This document shows positions 47,577 to 57,764 of a stretch of DNA of 64,000 nt, piece by piece; the stretch's first letter is position 1, and each line of letters begins with the position of its first letter. Location: the NCBI GenBank assembly GCA_027532825.1, contig JAPZTL010000004.1:186001-250000 (forward strand), in the 5' to 3' direction. A model generated the notes under the pieces. The model ran no database searches, was not told where the DNA came from, and worked only from the letters and a program-made list of their open reading frames with translations. Position numbers and translations under genes: made by a program. This DNA is from Silanimonas sp021297925. Its GTDB lineage: Bacteria; Pseudomonadota; Gammaproteobacteria; Xanthomonadales; Xanthomonadaceae.

Positions 47577-50452
47577 GCATCGACTACAAGAGCACCATCT
47601 CGCTGCCGGACACGGCGTTCCCGATGCGCGGCGACCTGCCGAAGCGCGAGCCCGCCGCGCTGCAGCGCTGGCAGGACGGCCGGCTGTACGACCAGGTGCG
47701 CGCGCACGCCGCGGGCCGCCCGCGCTTCGTGCTGCACGACGGCCCGCCCTACGCCAACGGCAACATCCACATCGGCCACGCGGTCAACAAGATCCTGAAG
47801 GATCTCGTCGTGAAGTCGAAGCTTCTGGCCGGCTTCGATGCGCCTTACGTGCCGGGCTGGGACTGCCACGGCTTGCCGATCGAACTCGCCGTCGAGAAGA
47901 AGTTCGGCAAGGTCGGCGACAAGCTCGACGCTGCCGCTTTCCGTCAGAAGTGCCGCGAGTACGCCGCCGAGCAGATCGCCGGCCAGTCGCGCGATTTCCA
48001 GCGCCTCGGTGTGCTGGGCGATTGGGATCATCCCTATCGCACGATGGATTTCCGCTTCGAGGCCGACATGGTCCGCGCGCTGGCGAAGATCGTCGCCCGC
48101 GGCCACCTCGTGCGCGGCGCGAAGCCGGTGCACTGGTGCTTCGACTGCGGCTCGGCGCTGGCGGAAGCCGAGATCGAGTACGCCGACAAGACTTCGCCGA
48201 TGGTCGATGTCGCCTACGACGCGCGCGACCCGAAGGCGTTGGCCGCGAAGTTCGGCGTCGATGCCGGCGACGCCATCGTCGCCGTGCCGATCTGGACCAC
48301 CACGCCGTGGACGCTGCCGGCCTCGCTGGCGGTGACGCTGGGCGCCGATCTCCCTTACGCGCTGGTCGAAGGCCCGGCCCGCGATGGCAAGCGCGTGCTG
48401 CTGGTGCTGGCCGAGGCGCTGGTCGAGAAGGCGCTGGCGCGCTACGGCGTGGCCGAAGCCAAGGTGCTCGGTCGCACCGAGGGCCGCGCGCTCGAGGGCC
48501 TCGTGCTCGCGCACCCGTTCTACGACCGCGAGATCCCGCTGATCCTCGGTGACCACGTCACCGCCGACGACGGCACCGGTGCGGTGCACACCGCGCCCGG
48601 CCACGGCCAGGAAGACTTCGCGGTCGGCAAGCTCTACGGGCTCACCGACCGTTACACCGCCGCGCAGATCAATCCCGTCGACGGCAAGGGCCTGTACCTG
48701 CCGGGCACGCCGCCGATCCCGACGCCGGACGGCGAGGTCGCAATCGCCGGAGCGCATTTGTGGAAGGCGAACGACGTCATCGTCGCGGCGCTGGGTGCCC
48801 GCGGCGTGCTGCTGTCCTCGGGCAAGCTGCACCACAGCTACCCGCACTGCTGGCGCCACAAGACGCCGGTGGCCTTCCGCGCCACGCCGCAGTGGTTCAT
48901 CTCGATGACGCAGGCGAATCTGCGCGCCGACGCGCTGGCCGCCATCAAGGGCGTGCAGTGGTTCCCGGACTGGGGCGAGGCGCGCATCAGCGCCATGGTC
49001 GACGGCCGCCCGGACTGGTGCATCTCGCGCCAGCGCACCTGGGGCGTGCCGATCGCGCTGTTCACCCACCGCATCACCGGCGAGATCCACCCGCGCACGG
49101 CCGAGCTGATGGCCGCCGTGGCCGCGAAGATCGAGCAGGGCGGGGTGGACGCGTGGTTCGCGCTCGACGCCGCCGAACTGCTGGGCGCCGAGGCCGCCGA
49201 CTACGAGAAGGTCACCGACATCCTCGACGTCTGGTTCGATTCCGGCGTCACCCACGAGGCCGTGCTCGCCGCGCGCGCCGACGAGGGCTTGGGCAAGCCG
49301 GCCGATCTCTACCTCGAAGGCTCCGACCAGCATCGCGGCTGGTTCCAGAGCTCGCTGCTCACCGGTGTGGCGATCGACGGGGCAGCGCCCTACCGGCAAG
49401 TGCTGACGCACGGCTTCACCGTCGATGCGCAGGGCCGGAAGATGTCGAAGTCGATCGGCAACGTGGTCGAACCGCAGAAGGTCATCGACCAGATGGGCGC
49501 CGATGTGCTCCGCCTCTGGGTGGCCAGCACCGACTACCGCAACGAGATGTCCGTCTCCGACGACATCCTCAAGCGCACGGCCGACGCCTACCGCCGCATC
49601 CGCAACACCGCGCGCTTCCTGCTCGGCAACCTCGCCGGCTTCGATCCGGCCACGCATCGGCTGCCGAACGGCGAACTGCTGTGGCTGGACGCGCAGGCCG
49701 TGGCCCGCGCCGGCGAGGTGCAGGCCGAGATCACGTCGGCCTACGCCCGCTACGACTTCGCCGCCGTCGTCGCCGCGTTGCAGAACTACTGCACGAACGA
49801 CCTCGGCGCGCTGTACCTCGACGTCACCAAGGACCGCCTGTACACCATGCCGGTGGACAGCCGCGGCCGCCGCTCGGCGCAGTCGGCGATGTTCCGCATC
49901 GCCCACGCGCTGACGCGCTGGATCGCGCCGATCCTGAGCTTCACCGCCGACGAGCTCTGGCAGCACCTGCCCGGTGCGCGCGAGGCGCACGTGCTCTTCA
50001 CCACGTGGAGCGCTGATCTCGACCCGCTGCCCGCGGGCGGCGCGCTGTCGGGCGACACGTTCGCGCGATTGCTGGCCCTGCGCGAGGCCGTGGCGAAGGT
50101 GTTGGAGCCGATGCGCGCCGGCGGAGCGATCGGCGCTTCGCTCGAAGCCGAGGTCGACCTGTACGTCGATGACGCCACGCTCGCAACGTTCGCGCCGGTC
50201 GCCGACGAACTCCGCTTCCTGTTCATCACCAGCGAGCTTCGCCTGCATCCGGCGTCCGCGAAGCCCGCCGACGCGGTGGCTGCCGACGGCGTCGCCGGGG
50301 CGTTCATCCGGGCGGTGGCAAGCTCTTCGGCGAAGTGCGTGCGCTGTTGGCACTACCGCCACGACGTCGGCTCGCACGCCGACCATCCCGAGCTCTGCGG
50401 CCGCTGCGTCGACAACGTCGACGGCCCGGGCGAAGTCCGCCGCTTCTTCTGA
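47573..50452 (+). CDS. ileS: isoleucyl-tRNA synthetase
   Basis: IleS charges tRNA-Ile and edits valine. The 959-residue class I synthetase has the HIGH motif (ANGNIHIGHAVNKILKD), the editing domain with TTPWTLPASLAV, the KMSKS loop at 623-627 (GRKMSKSIGN), and a C-terminal zinc site (CVRCWHYR and CGRCVDNV). The GTG at 47573 overlaps the ribF stop, and the conserved DYKSTISLPDTAFPMRGDL follows directly. Confidence 0.97.
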   Translation: MSIDYKSTISLPDTAFPMRGDLPKREPAALQRWQDGRLYDQVRAHAAGRPRFVLHDGPPYANGNIHIGHAVNKILKDLVVKSKLLAGFDAPYVPGWDCHGLPIELAVEKKFGKVGDKLDAAAFRQKCREYAAEQIAGQSRDFQRLGVLGDWDHPYRTMDFRFEADMVRALAKIVARGHLVRGAKPVHWCFDCGSALAEAEIEYADKTSPMVDVAYDARDPKALAAKFGVDAGDAIVAVPIWTTTPWTLPASLAVTLGADLPYALVEGPARDGKRVLLVLAEALVEKALARYGVAEAKVLGRTEGRALEGLVLAHPFYDREIPLILGDHVTADDGTGAVHTAPGHGQEDFAVGKLYGLTDRYTAAQINPVDGKGLYLPGTPPIPTPDGEVAIAGAHLWKANDVIVAALGARGVLLSSGKLHHSYPHCWRHKTPVAFRATPQWFISMTQANLRADALAAIKGVQWFPDWGEARISAMVDGRPDWCISRQRTWGVPIALFTHRITGEIHPRTAELMAAVAAKIEQGGVDAWFALDAAELLGAEAADYEKVTDILDVWFDSGVTHEAVLAARADEGLGKPADLYLEGSDQHRGWFQSSLLTGVAIDGAAPYRQVLTHGFTVDAQGRKMSKSIGNVVEPQKVIDQMGADVLRLWVASTDYRNEMSVSDDILKRTADAYRRIRNTARFLLGNLAGFDPATHRLPNGELLWLDAQAVARAGEVQAEITSAYARYDFAAVVAALQNYCTNDLGALYLDVTKDRLYTMPVDSRGRRSAQSAMFRIAHALTRWIAPILSFTADELWQHLPGAREAHVLFTTWSADLDPLPAGGALSGDTFARLLALREAVAKVLEPMRAGGAIGASLEAEVDLYVDDATLATFAPVADELRFLFITSELRLHPASAKPADAVAADGVAGAFIRAVASSSAKCVRCWHYRHDVGSHADHPELCGRCVDNVDGPGEVRRFF

Positions 50453-50507
50453 GCCCCGGCCGCCTCCCGGGCGGCCCAAGCCCCACGCGCCGAGTGATCC
50501 CGCTTCC

Positions 50508-51029
50508 GTGACCGATCCGACCCCCACCGCTCCGACCCGCGACGTCGCCGCCCCGAACGCGCTGGCGTGGCTGTGGCTTTCCGCTGTCGTCATCGTCCTC
50601 GACCAGGCCAGCAAGCTCCATTTCCTGTCGATCCTCGAGTACGGCGGCCCGACCATTCCCGTCATCGACGGTTTCTGGGAATGGCAACTCGCGAAGAACC
50701 ACGGCGCCGCCTTCAGCTTCCTCGCGGGTGCCTCGGGCTGGCAGCGCTGGTTCTTCAGCGCGCTCGCCGTCGGCATCAGCGGCCTGTTGGTGTACTGGCT
50801 GCGGCGCATGCCGCGCGGGCACTGGATCGAGGCCTTGCCTTTCGCGCTCATCATCGGCGGTGCGCTGGGCAATCTCATCGATCGCGTGCGCTTCGGCTAC
50901 GTCGTCGATTTCGTGCACTGGTACTGGCGCGATTTCAGCTGGCCGGTGTTCAACGTGGCCGACTCGGCGATTGTCGCCGGGGCCGTGCTGCTGGTGCTTG
51001 CGTCCCTGTGGCCTGGAGCCCGCCGATGA
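50508..51029 (+). CDS. lspA: lipoprotein signal peptidase (signal peptidase II)
   Basis: LspA cleaves prolipoproteins after lipidation at the inner membrane. The 173-residue protein has four membrane helices and the catalytic aspartates in GNLIDRVRFGYVVDF and FNVADSAIV. NHGAAFSFLAG is a conserved periplasmic motif. The GTG at 50508 has only a weak ribosome-binding site; it follows ileS by 55 bases. The end overlaps ispH (ATGA). A lipobox-containing PstS elsewhere in the window is a likely client. Confidence 0.95.
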   Translation: MTDPTPTAPTRDVAAPNALAWLWLSAVVIVLDQASKLHFLSILEYGGPTIPVIDGFWEWQLAKNHGAAFSFLAGASGWQRWFFSALAVGISGLLVYWLRRMPRGHWIEALPFALIIGGALGNLIDRVRFGYVVDFVHWYWRDFSWPVFNVADSAIVAGAVLLVLASLWPGARR

Positions 51030-51982
51030 ACTTCGAGATCCTGTTGGCCAATCCGCGCGGCTTCTGCGCCGGCGTCGACCGTGCCATCGAGATCGTCCAG
51101 CGCGCCCTTGAGCAACTCGGTGCGCCGATCTACGTCCGCCACGAAGTGGTGCACAACAAGTACGTCGTCGAGGACCTGCGTTCCCGCGGCGCCGTCTTCA
51201 TCGAGGACCTCACCGACGTGCCGCCCGGCGCAACGCTGATCTTCAGCGCCCATGGGGTGTCGCAGGCCGTGCGCAACGAGGCTGTCGAACGCGGCTTCAA
51301 GGTGTTCGACGCCACGTGCCCGCTGGTCACCAAGGTGCACATCGAAGTCACGCGTCACTGCCGTGCCGGTCGTGACGTGATCCTGATCGGCCACGCCGGC
51401 CATGTCGAGGTCGAAGGCACGATGGGACAGTGGCGCAAGGGGGCGGGCACGGGCTCGATCTATCTGGTCGAGGACGTCGAGCAGGCCGAGCGCATCACCA
51501 TCGCCCAGCCCGACAACGTGGCTTTCACCACGCAGACGACGCTGTCGGTCGACGACACCAAGGACATCATCGCGACGTTGCAGCGCCGTTTCCCCGCGAT
51601 GCAGGGGCCGCGGCACGACGACATTTGCTACGCCACCCAGAACCGCCAGGATGCCGTGCGCGACCTGGCGGCGCGCTGCGACCTGATCCTCGTGGTCGGC
51701 AGCCCGAGCAGTTCGAATTCCAATCGACTGCGCGAACTGGCCGAGAAGAACGGCGTCGAGGCCTACCTCATCGACGGGGCGGAGCATGTCGAGCCGCGCT
51801 GGGTCGACGGCAAGCGCTGCGTGGGCGTCACGGCTGGGGCATCCGCGCCTGAACTGCTGGTCCAGGGCGTGATCGCCCGCCTGCGCGAGCTGGGCGGCGG
51901 CGAGGCGGCGGAACTGGCCGGCAAGCCCGAGGACGTCGTGTTCGCCCTGCCCAAGGAGCTGCGGATCGCGCTGGTCGATTGA
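51026..51982 (+). CDS. ispH: 4-hydroxy-3-methylbut-2-enyl diphosphate reductase
   Basis: IspH makes IPP and DMAPP in the last step of the MEP isoprenoid pathway, using a [4Fe-4S] cluster. The 318-residue protein has the three cluster cysteines in NPRGFCAGVDRAI, DATCPLVTKVH and DDICYATQNRQ, plus the active-site regions HEVVHNKYVV, SAHGVS and VGSPSSSNSNRL. DMAPP is also the substrate of MiaA at the other end of the window. The start overlaps lspA by four bases. Confidence 0.97.
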   Translation: MNFEILLANPRGFCAGVDRAIEIVQRALEQLGAPIYVRHEVVHNKYVVEDLRSRGAVFIEDLTDVPPGATLIFSAHGVSQAVRNEAVERGFKVFDATCPLVTKVHIEVTRHCRAGRDVILIGHAGHVEVEGTMGQWRKGAGTGSIYLVEDVEQAERITIAQPDNVAFTTQTTLSVDDTKDIIATLQRRFPAMQGPRHDDICYATQNRQDAVRDLAARCDLILVVGSPSSSNSNRLRELAEKNGVEAYLIDGAEHVEPRWVDGKRCVGVTAGASAPELLVQGVIARLRELGGGEAAELAGKPEDVVFALPKELRIALVD

Positions 51983-52007
51983 CCGTCGCCCGTGGTGGCT
52001 CTAAACT
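51979..52007 (+). promoter_or_regulatory. promoter of tRNA-Thr
   Basis: TTGACC (51979-51984, overlapping the ispH stop) and TAAACT (52002-52007) are 17 bases apart and place the transcription start a few bases before the mature tRNA. Confidence 0.65.
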
Positions 52008-52019
52008 TCCGCGTCTGAT

Positions 52020-52095
52020 GCCGGTGTAGCTCAGTTGGTAGAGCGGCGCATTCGTAATGCGTAGGTCGGGGGTTCGAGTCCCTTCTCCGGCACCA
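52020..52095 (+). tRNA. tRNA-Thr, anticodon CGU
   Basis: A 76-nt tRNA with encoded CCA. D-arm TAGCTCAGTTGGTAGAGC, anticodon stem GCGCA/TGCGT around TTCGTAA (anticodon CGT), T-loop TTCGAGT. The acceptor stem has a T-T mismatch at 6:67 and the T-stem starts with two G-T pairs, so the 3' half looks slightly irregular. Still convincingly a functional-type tRNA. Confidence 0.93.
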
Positions 52096-52100
52096 TCGCC

Positions 52101-52131
52101 AAGGCCGCCTCCGGGCGGCCTTTTGCGTTTT
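52101..52131 (+). terminator. terminator after tRNA-Thr
   Basis: A 9-bp stem (52101-52109 with 52114-52122, loop TCCG) is followed by TTGCGTTTT, 5 bases after the tRNA CCA end. Confidence 0.85.
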
Positions 52132-52238
52132 CGGCGGGGGGCGGCGGCATCCTCCGACCCGGGGGCGCGCGTCTGTCGTCTCGACATCCGCGACGGCCCG
52201 CGTCCACGATCATGTCCCGTCTTCCCGCCAGGATCCCG

Positions 52239-53618
<1,380 letters not shown>

Positions 53619-53630
53619 CGGGAGACGACG

Positions 53631-54464
53631 ATGGGATGGTTCGACGCGCTTCGCGCGCTGTTTTCGCCCCGGCGGATGCCGGCGCTCGATCCCGACGCCT
53701 TTACCGAGGGGGTCGCGGAACGGTTGCGCCAGGCGGTGCCCGGGGCCGTGGTCAGGGTCACGACGCGCCTGTCGCTGGCCGTCGACGGGGTCGCCGGCGT
53801 CCAGCAGGTCTTCCTCGACAACGTCTATCGCTTCGCGTCGAACACCGCGGATCCGGACGAGCGCGAGTCGATCATCGGCGCGTGGCTGGCCTCCGTCACG
53901 GGGGCGGCGGCGAGCGACGGCGCATCGCCGGACGACATCGTCCCGGTGCTCAAGTCGCCGGACTGGTTCGCCGCCCTGCCGGGGCGCGAGGACGGCTCGC
54001 GGCCGGACCATCGCGTCGAAGCCCTGAACGATCACCTCGCCATCGTGTACGCCGTGGACACGCCGCACAACGTGTCCTACGTCGAGGCGGCCTGGTTCGA
54101 CGGGCGCGGGGTCCTGCTCGAGGGTCTTCGCCGACGGGCCGTGGACAACCTGCGTGCGAAGTTGCCCGGCATCGAGGTCCAGCGCGGTGGCGGCCTGAAC
54201 CTCGTGCTCGCCGGCGGCTACTTCGAGGCCTCTGTCCTGCTGTTCGACGACTTCTGGGAGCGCGAGGCGCCACGACTGCGCGGCGAGGCCGTGGTGGCCG
54301 TCCCGGCGCGCGACGTGCTGATCTTCTGCGACGGCGGCGACGCGCGCGCGGTCCAGGACCTGAGGCGCCATGCCCACGACATCCACGCCGACGCCGCCTA
54401 TGCGCTCTCGCCGCACCTGTTCCGCCGCTTGCGTGACGGGCAGGTCCTGCCGCTCGTTCCTTGA
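53631..54464 (+). CDS. DUF1444 (YtpQ-like) family protein
   Basis: The 277-residue soluble protein has no signal peptide. Features: LSLAVDGVAGVQQVFLDNVY in the first third, NDHLAIVYAVDTPHNVSYV in the middle, then RAVDNLRAKLPGIEVQRGGG and LVLAGGYFEASVLLFDDFWE. These blocks match the DUF1444 family as I recall it; no biochemical role is known to me. The start is 13 bases after radA and has GGGAG upstream, so cotranscription with radA is likely. Confidence 0.75.
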   Translation: MGWFDALRALFSPRRMPALDPDAFTEGVAERLRQAVPGAVVRVTTRLSLAVDGVAGVQQVFLDNVYRFASNTADPDERESIIGAWLASVTGAAASDGASPDDIVPVLKSPDWFAALPGREDGSRPDHRVEALNDHLAIVYAVDTPHNVSYVEAAWFDGRGVLLEGLRRRAVDNLRAKLPGIEVQRGGGLNLVLAGGYFEASVLLFDDFWEREAPRLRGEAVVAVPARDVLIFCDGGDARAVQDLRRHAHDIHADAAYALSPHLFRRLRDGQVLPLVP

Positions 54465-54476
54465 GCCCGGGGTCGC

Positions 54477-55283
54477 TCAGCGTCCGAGCAGGAACTCGTA
54501 GACGAAGCGGCTGCCGAAGAACGCGAGGCCAAGCAGGAGCATCGCCGTCAGGGTCCAGCGGGCGGCCCTCGCGCCACGCCATCCCCAGCGCCAGTGGCCG
54601 AACAGCAGCGTCGCGAGCACCGTCCAGCTGAGCAGTGACAGCACCGTCTTGTGGGCGAGATGCTGGGCGAACAGGTTCTCGACGAACACGAGCCCGATCG
54701 CCAGGGCCAGGGTCAGCAGCGAGAAGCCCGCCACCAAGGTGCGGAACAGCAGTGATTCGGTCTGTGTCAGCGGCGGCAGTGCCCGGACGAGGCCGGTGAT
54801 CCGCCGGCGCCGCAGGGCGCGCACCTGCAGCCATAGACCCATCGCGAACAGCGCGGCGAGGGCGAGGGCGGCATAGGCGAGGAGTGCGAGCCAGGCATGG
54901 AGCTGGATCGGCCAGGCCAGCGCCGATCCGGAAGCGCCCGGGCGTCCGACCAGCACGTAGGCAAGCAGGCTGGCACCGGCGATCGGGAACACCAGCACGC
55001 CCAGTGCTTCCAGCCGCTCCAGCCACGCCCCCGCGAGCGTCAGGGCCGCCATGCCGAGCGACACGAGCGACAGCGCGGCCAGGAAGTGGAGATCGGGCAG
55101 GCCCTGGGCCGCGGTGGCGGCCACGTGGACGGCGAGCTGGGCGAGGACGCCGCCCCCGCCGACCGCCAGCCAGAGTCCGCTGCCATGGGCCGACCCGTTG
55201 GCGAGCACGCGCCGCGCCAGGCCGGCGGATGCCAGCGCGTAGGCGAGTGCCGAAAAGCCGGCGAGCCAGACGAACAGGGTCAT
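54477..55283 (-). CDS. cytochrome c assembly (CcsA/YpjD-like) membrane protein
   Basis: The 268-residue protein has about eight membrane helices, with conserved histidines in IQLHAWLALLAYA, LAHKTVLSLLSW and LFGHWRWGWRGARA as in the heme-handling CcsA/CcmC superfamily. E. coli YpjD lies next to ffh in the same divergent arrangement, so this is probably its orthologue. Heme binding is inferred from the histidines. It converges on the DUF1444 gene and is divergent from ffh with 89 bases between. Confidence 0.88.
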   Translation of the reverse strand: MTLFVWLAGFSALAYALASAGLARRVLANGSAHGSGLWLAVGGGGVLAQLAVHVAATAAQGLPDLHFLAALSLVSLGMAALTLAGAWLERLEALGVLVFPIAGASLLAYVLVGRPGASGSALAWPIQLHAWLALLAYAALALAALFAMGLWLQVRALRRRRITGLVRALPPLTQTESLLFRTLVAGFSLLTLALAIGLVFVENLFAQHLAHKTVLSLLSWTVLATLLFGHWRWGWRGARAARWTLTAMLLLGLAFFGSRFVYEFLLGR

Positions 55284-55335
55284 GCCCGCAGTGTCGCACA
55301 GCGGGCCGAGCGGCGAGAACGGCGGCCCCGGCCGC

Positions 55336-55341
55336 TATACT
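55336..55341 (+). promoter_or_regulatory. candidate -10 element of ffh
   Basis: TATACT in the context CGCTATACTCCGCGG, 31 bases before the ffh ATG; nearly the same 15-mer context precedes ribF. Confidence 0.5.
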
Positions 55342-55372
55342 CCGCGGTCCGCGTTCCCATTGGCCTACGCCC

Positions 55373-56749
55373 ATGTTCGAGTCCCTGACCCAGCGCCTGT
55401 CCGGCACCCTCCAGCGCCTCCGCGGCCGCGGTCGCCTGAGCGAGGAGAACATCCGCGAGAGCCTGCGGGAGGTGCGCGTCGCCCTGCTCGAGGCCGATGT
55501 CGCCCTGCCGGTGGTGCAGGCCTTGATCGAGCGCATCAAGGTGCGCGCGGTGGGCCAGGAGGTGCTGCAGTCGCTGACGCCGGGCCAAGCGCTGATCAAG
55601 GTCGTCCGCGACGAGATGACGCTGGTGATGGGCGGGCAGGGCGCCGAGCTCTCGCTGGCCCAGCAGCCGCCGGCGGTGATCCTGATGGCCGGCCTGCAGG
55701 GCGCCGGAAAAACCACGACGGTCGGCAAGCTCGCCAAGCACCTGAAGGAGCGCCGCAAGAAGAAAGTGATGGTGGTCAGCTGCGACGTCTACCGTCCGGC
55801 GGCCATTGCGCAGTTGCAGACGCTGGCCGGCCAGGTCGGCGCGCTGTTCCACCCGTCCGAAACCGGCCAGAAGCCGGTCGACATCGCCCGCGCCGCCATC
55901 GACGCGGCCAAGCGCAACGTGGTCGATGTGCTGATCGTCGACACCGCCGGTCGCCTGGCCATCGATGCGGAAATGATGGCGGAGATCAAGGCGCTGCACG
56001 CCGCGGTCGATCCGGTCGAGACGCTGTTCGTCGTCGATGCGATGACCGGCCAGGACGCCGCCAACACCGCCAAGGCCTTCGCCGAGGCGCTCCCGCTCAC
56101 CGGCGTCGTGCTCACCAAGACCGACGGCGACGCCCGCGGTGGTGCCGCCTTGTCCGTGCGCTACATCACCGGCAAGCCGATCAAGTTCGTGGGCGTGGGC
56201 GAGAAGCCCGACGGCCTCGACGTCTTCCATCCGGATCGCGCCGCCAGCCGCATCCTCGACATGGGCGACGTGCTGTCGCTGGTCGAGGAGGTCGAGCGCA
56301 GCGTCGACAAGGACAAGGCCGCGAAGCTCGCCGAGAAGGTCGCGAAGGGCAAGCGCTTCGATCTGAACGACCTGCGCGACCAGATGCTGCAGATGCAGAA
56401 CATGGGGGGGCTCACCGGGCTGATGGACAAGCTCCCCGGCATGGGCCAGATCCCCGACAGCGTGAAGGCGCAGGTCACCGGCAAGGAAGTGCCGCGGATG
56501 ATCGCGATCATCAACTCGATGACGCCGAAGGAACGCCGCAATCCCGATCTGCTGAATGGCTCCCGCAAGGCGCGCATCGCCAAGGGCTCCGGCACCAGCC
56601 CGGCCCAGGTGAACCAGGTCTACAAGCAGTGGCAGCAGATGGAGAAGATGATGTCCAAGCTGTCCCGCGGCGGCATGAAGGGCATGCTGCGCGGCATGCA
56701 GGGGATGATGGGCGGCCGGGGATTCCCCGGCGGTGGATTCCCGCGCTGA
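55373..56749 (+). CDS. ffh: signal recognition particle protein Ffh
   Basis: Ffh binds 4.5S RNA and signal sequences for co-translational targeting. The 458-residue protein has the N-terminal helical bundle (MFESLTQRLSGTLQRLRG), the G domain with GLQGAGKTTTVGKLA, DTAGRLAIDAEMM and TKTDGDARGGAALS, and a methionine-rich M domain (LLNGSRKARIAKGSG, then MMSKLSRGGMKGMLRGMQGM). rpsP, rimM, trmD and rplS follow, the classic ribosome/translation operon order. Confidence 0.97.
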   Translation: MFESLTQRLSGTLQRLRGRGRLSEENIRESLREVRVALLEADVALPVVQALIERIKVRAVGQEVLQSLTPGQALIKVVRDEMTLVMGGQGAELSLAQQPPAVILMAGLQGAGKTTTVGKLAKHLKERRKKKVMVVSCDVYRPAAIAQLQTLAGQVGALFHPSETGQKPVDIARAAIDAAKRNVVDVLIVDTAGRLAIDAEMMAEIKALHAAVDPVETLFVVDAMTGQDAANTAKAFAEALPLTGVVLTKTDGDARGGAALSVRYITGKPIKFVGVGEKPDGLDVFHPDRAASRILDMGDVLSLVEEVERSVDKDKAAKLAEKVAKGKRFDLNDLRDQMLQMQNMGGLTGLMDKLPGMGQIPDSVKAQVTGKEVPRMIAIINSMTPKERRNPDLLNGSRKARIAKGSGTSPAQVNQVYKQWQQMEKMMSKLSRGGMKGMLRGMQGMMGGRGFPGGGFPR

Positions 56750-56828
56750 TGGGGTCCCGGCAAACCCGACCCCGTCCGGTCGTCCTGAACGGCGGCCCTG
56801 CGTGGCGTTGCCGCTCGGCGTCGCCGCT

Positions 56829-56857
56829 TTGCCTTTCGGTCCCGAGCGGACTACACT
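56829..56857 (+). promoter_or_regulatory. candidate promoter of rpsP-rimM-trmD
   Basis: TTGCCT (56829-56834) and TACACT (56852-56857) are 17 bases apart. The leader of about 55 bases contains a 17-base inverted repeat. Confidence 0.6.
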
Positions 56858-56878
56858 TTCCAATTCCCTGCCCTGTTC

Positions 56879-56895
56879 GGGTCAGGGCCTGACCC
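56879..56895 (+). repeat. inverted repeat in the rpsP leader
   Basis: GGGTCAGG-G-CCTGACCC is a perfect 8-bp inverted repeat around a single base, about 15 nt downstream of the predicted transcription start. As a palindrome it looks more like a protein-binding site than an RNA hairpin. Confidence 0.4.
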
Positions 56896-56919
56896 CAAGA
56901 ACGACAGAGCAAAAGAGCA

Positions 56920-57171
56920 ATGGTCAAGATCCGTCTGGCCCGCGGTGGCGCCAAGAAGGCCCCCTTCTACCACATCGTGGTCACCGACAGCCGCAACGCC
57001 CGCGACGGCCGCAACATCGAGCGCGTGGGTTTCTTCAACCCGGTCGCCCGTGGGGCCGAGAAGCGCATCGAAGTCGACGCCGAGCGCGTGAAGCACTGGG
57101 TCGGCCACGGCGCGCAGCTGTCCGACAAGGTCGCCCTGCTGGTCAAGGAAGCGGCGAAGGTCGCGGCCTGA
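56920..57171 (+). CDS. rpsP: 30S ribosomal protein S16
   Basis: S16 is a small-subunit protein needed for 30S assembly. The 83-residue protein starts MVKIRLARGGAKKAPFYHIV and continues with VTDSRNARDGRNIERVGFFN, the S16 signature. The leader contains AAGAACGACAGAG, similar to the rplU and rplS leaders. rimM follows after a 47-base gap holding a hairpin. Confidence 0.98.
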   Translation: MVKIRLARGGAKKAPFYHIVVTDSRNARDGRNIERVGFFNPVARGAEKRIEVDAERVKHWVGHGAQLSDKVALLVKEAAKVAA

Positions 57172-57179
57172 GCCCTTTG

Positions 57180-57203
57180 GCCGCCCGGCCCGTTCCGGGC
57201 GGC
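57180..57203 (+). other. hairpin between rpsP and rimM
   Basis: A 9-bp GC stem (57180-57188 with 57195-57203) without a T-run. It could lower expression of rimM-trmD relative to the abundant S16. Confidence 0.5.
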
Positions 57204-57218
57204 ATCCAGGAGCCCTGC

Positions 57219-57725
57219 ATGAATCCCGAGCGCCGCATCCTGTTGGGCAGGGTGATCGGCGCCCTCGGCGTGAAAGGCGAGTTGAGGCTCGAGTCCTGGA
57301 CGAGCCCCCGGGACGCGCTATTCCGCTACAAGCCTTGGATCTTGGTCCATCGCGGCGAGGAAACCGGCATTTCCGGAGCGAAGGGCAAGCTGAACCCCAA
57401 CGGCTCCATCACTGCCCGTTTGCCGGGCATCGACAGCCGCGATGCGGCCGAGGCCCTCGTCGGTGCCGAGATCTGGATCCTCCGTTCGCAGCTGCCGCCA
57501 GCGAAGCCTGGCGAGTTCTACTGGGTCGACCTGGAGGGCCTGAAGGTGGCGACCGTCGAGGGCGTCCCGCTCGGGTCCGTCTCGCATCTGTTCAACAATG
57601 GCGCCAACGACGTGCTCGTCGTGGCGGGCGACCGCGAGCGCTATCTGCCTTACACCCCGGACGTCGTCCGCGAGGTCGATCCCGAGGGCGGCCGCATGGT
57701 CGTCGATTGGGATCCCGATTTCTGA
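57219..57725 (+). CDS. rimM: ribosome maturation factor RimM
   Basis: RimM binds S19 and helps mature the 30S head. The 168-residue protein has the N-terminal RimM domain (LGRVIGALGVKGELRLESWT) and the C-terminal PRC-barrel (FYWVDLEGLKV, then NDVLVVAGDRERYLPYTPDV). The ATG at 57219 follows CCAGGAGCC. It lies between rpsP and trmD as usual. Confidence 0.96.
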   Translation: MNPERRILLGRVIGALGVKGELRLESWTSPRDALFRYKPWILVHRGEETGISGAKGKLNPNGSITARLPGIDSRDAAEALVGAEIWILRSQLPPAKPGEFYWVDLEGLKVATVEGVPLGSVSHLFNNGANDVLVVAGDRERYLPYTPDVVREVDPEGGRMVVDWDPDF

Positions 57726-57764
57726 GCGCGTCCCGCCGCGCCACCACCCGGACGTGATCCGACC

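Noticed and set aside
47402..50878. A 1158-codon minus-strand frame over ileS and lspA
   Set aside because: Antisense to ileS, lspA and the end of ribF with no domain content; typical of long shadow ORFs at this GC content.
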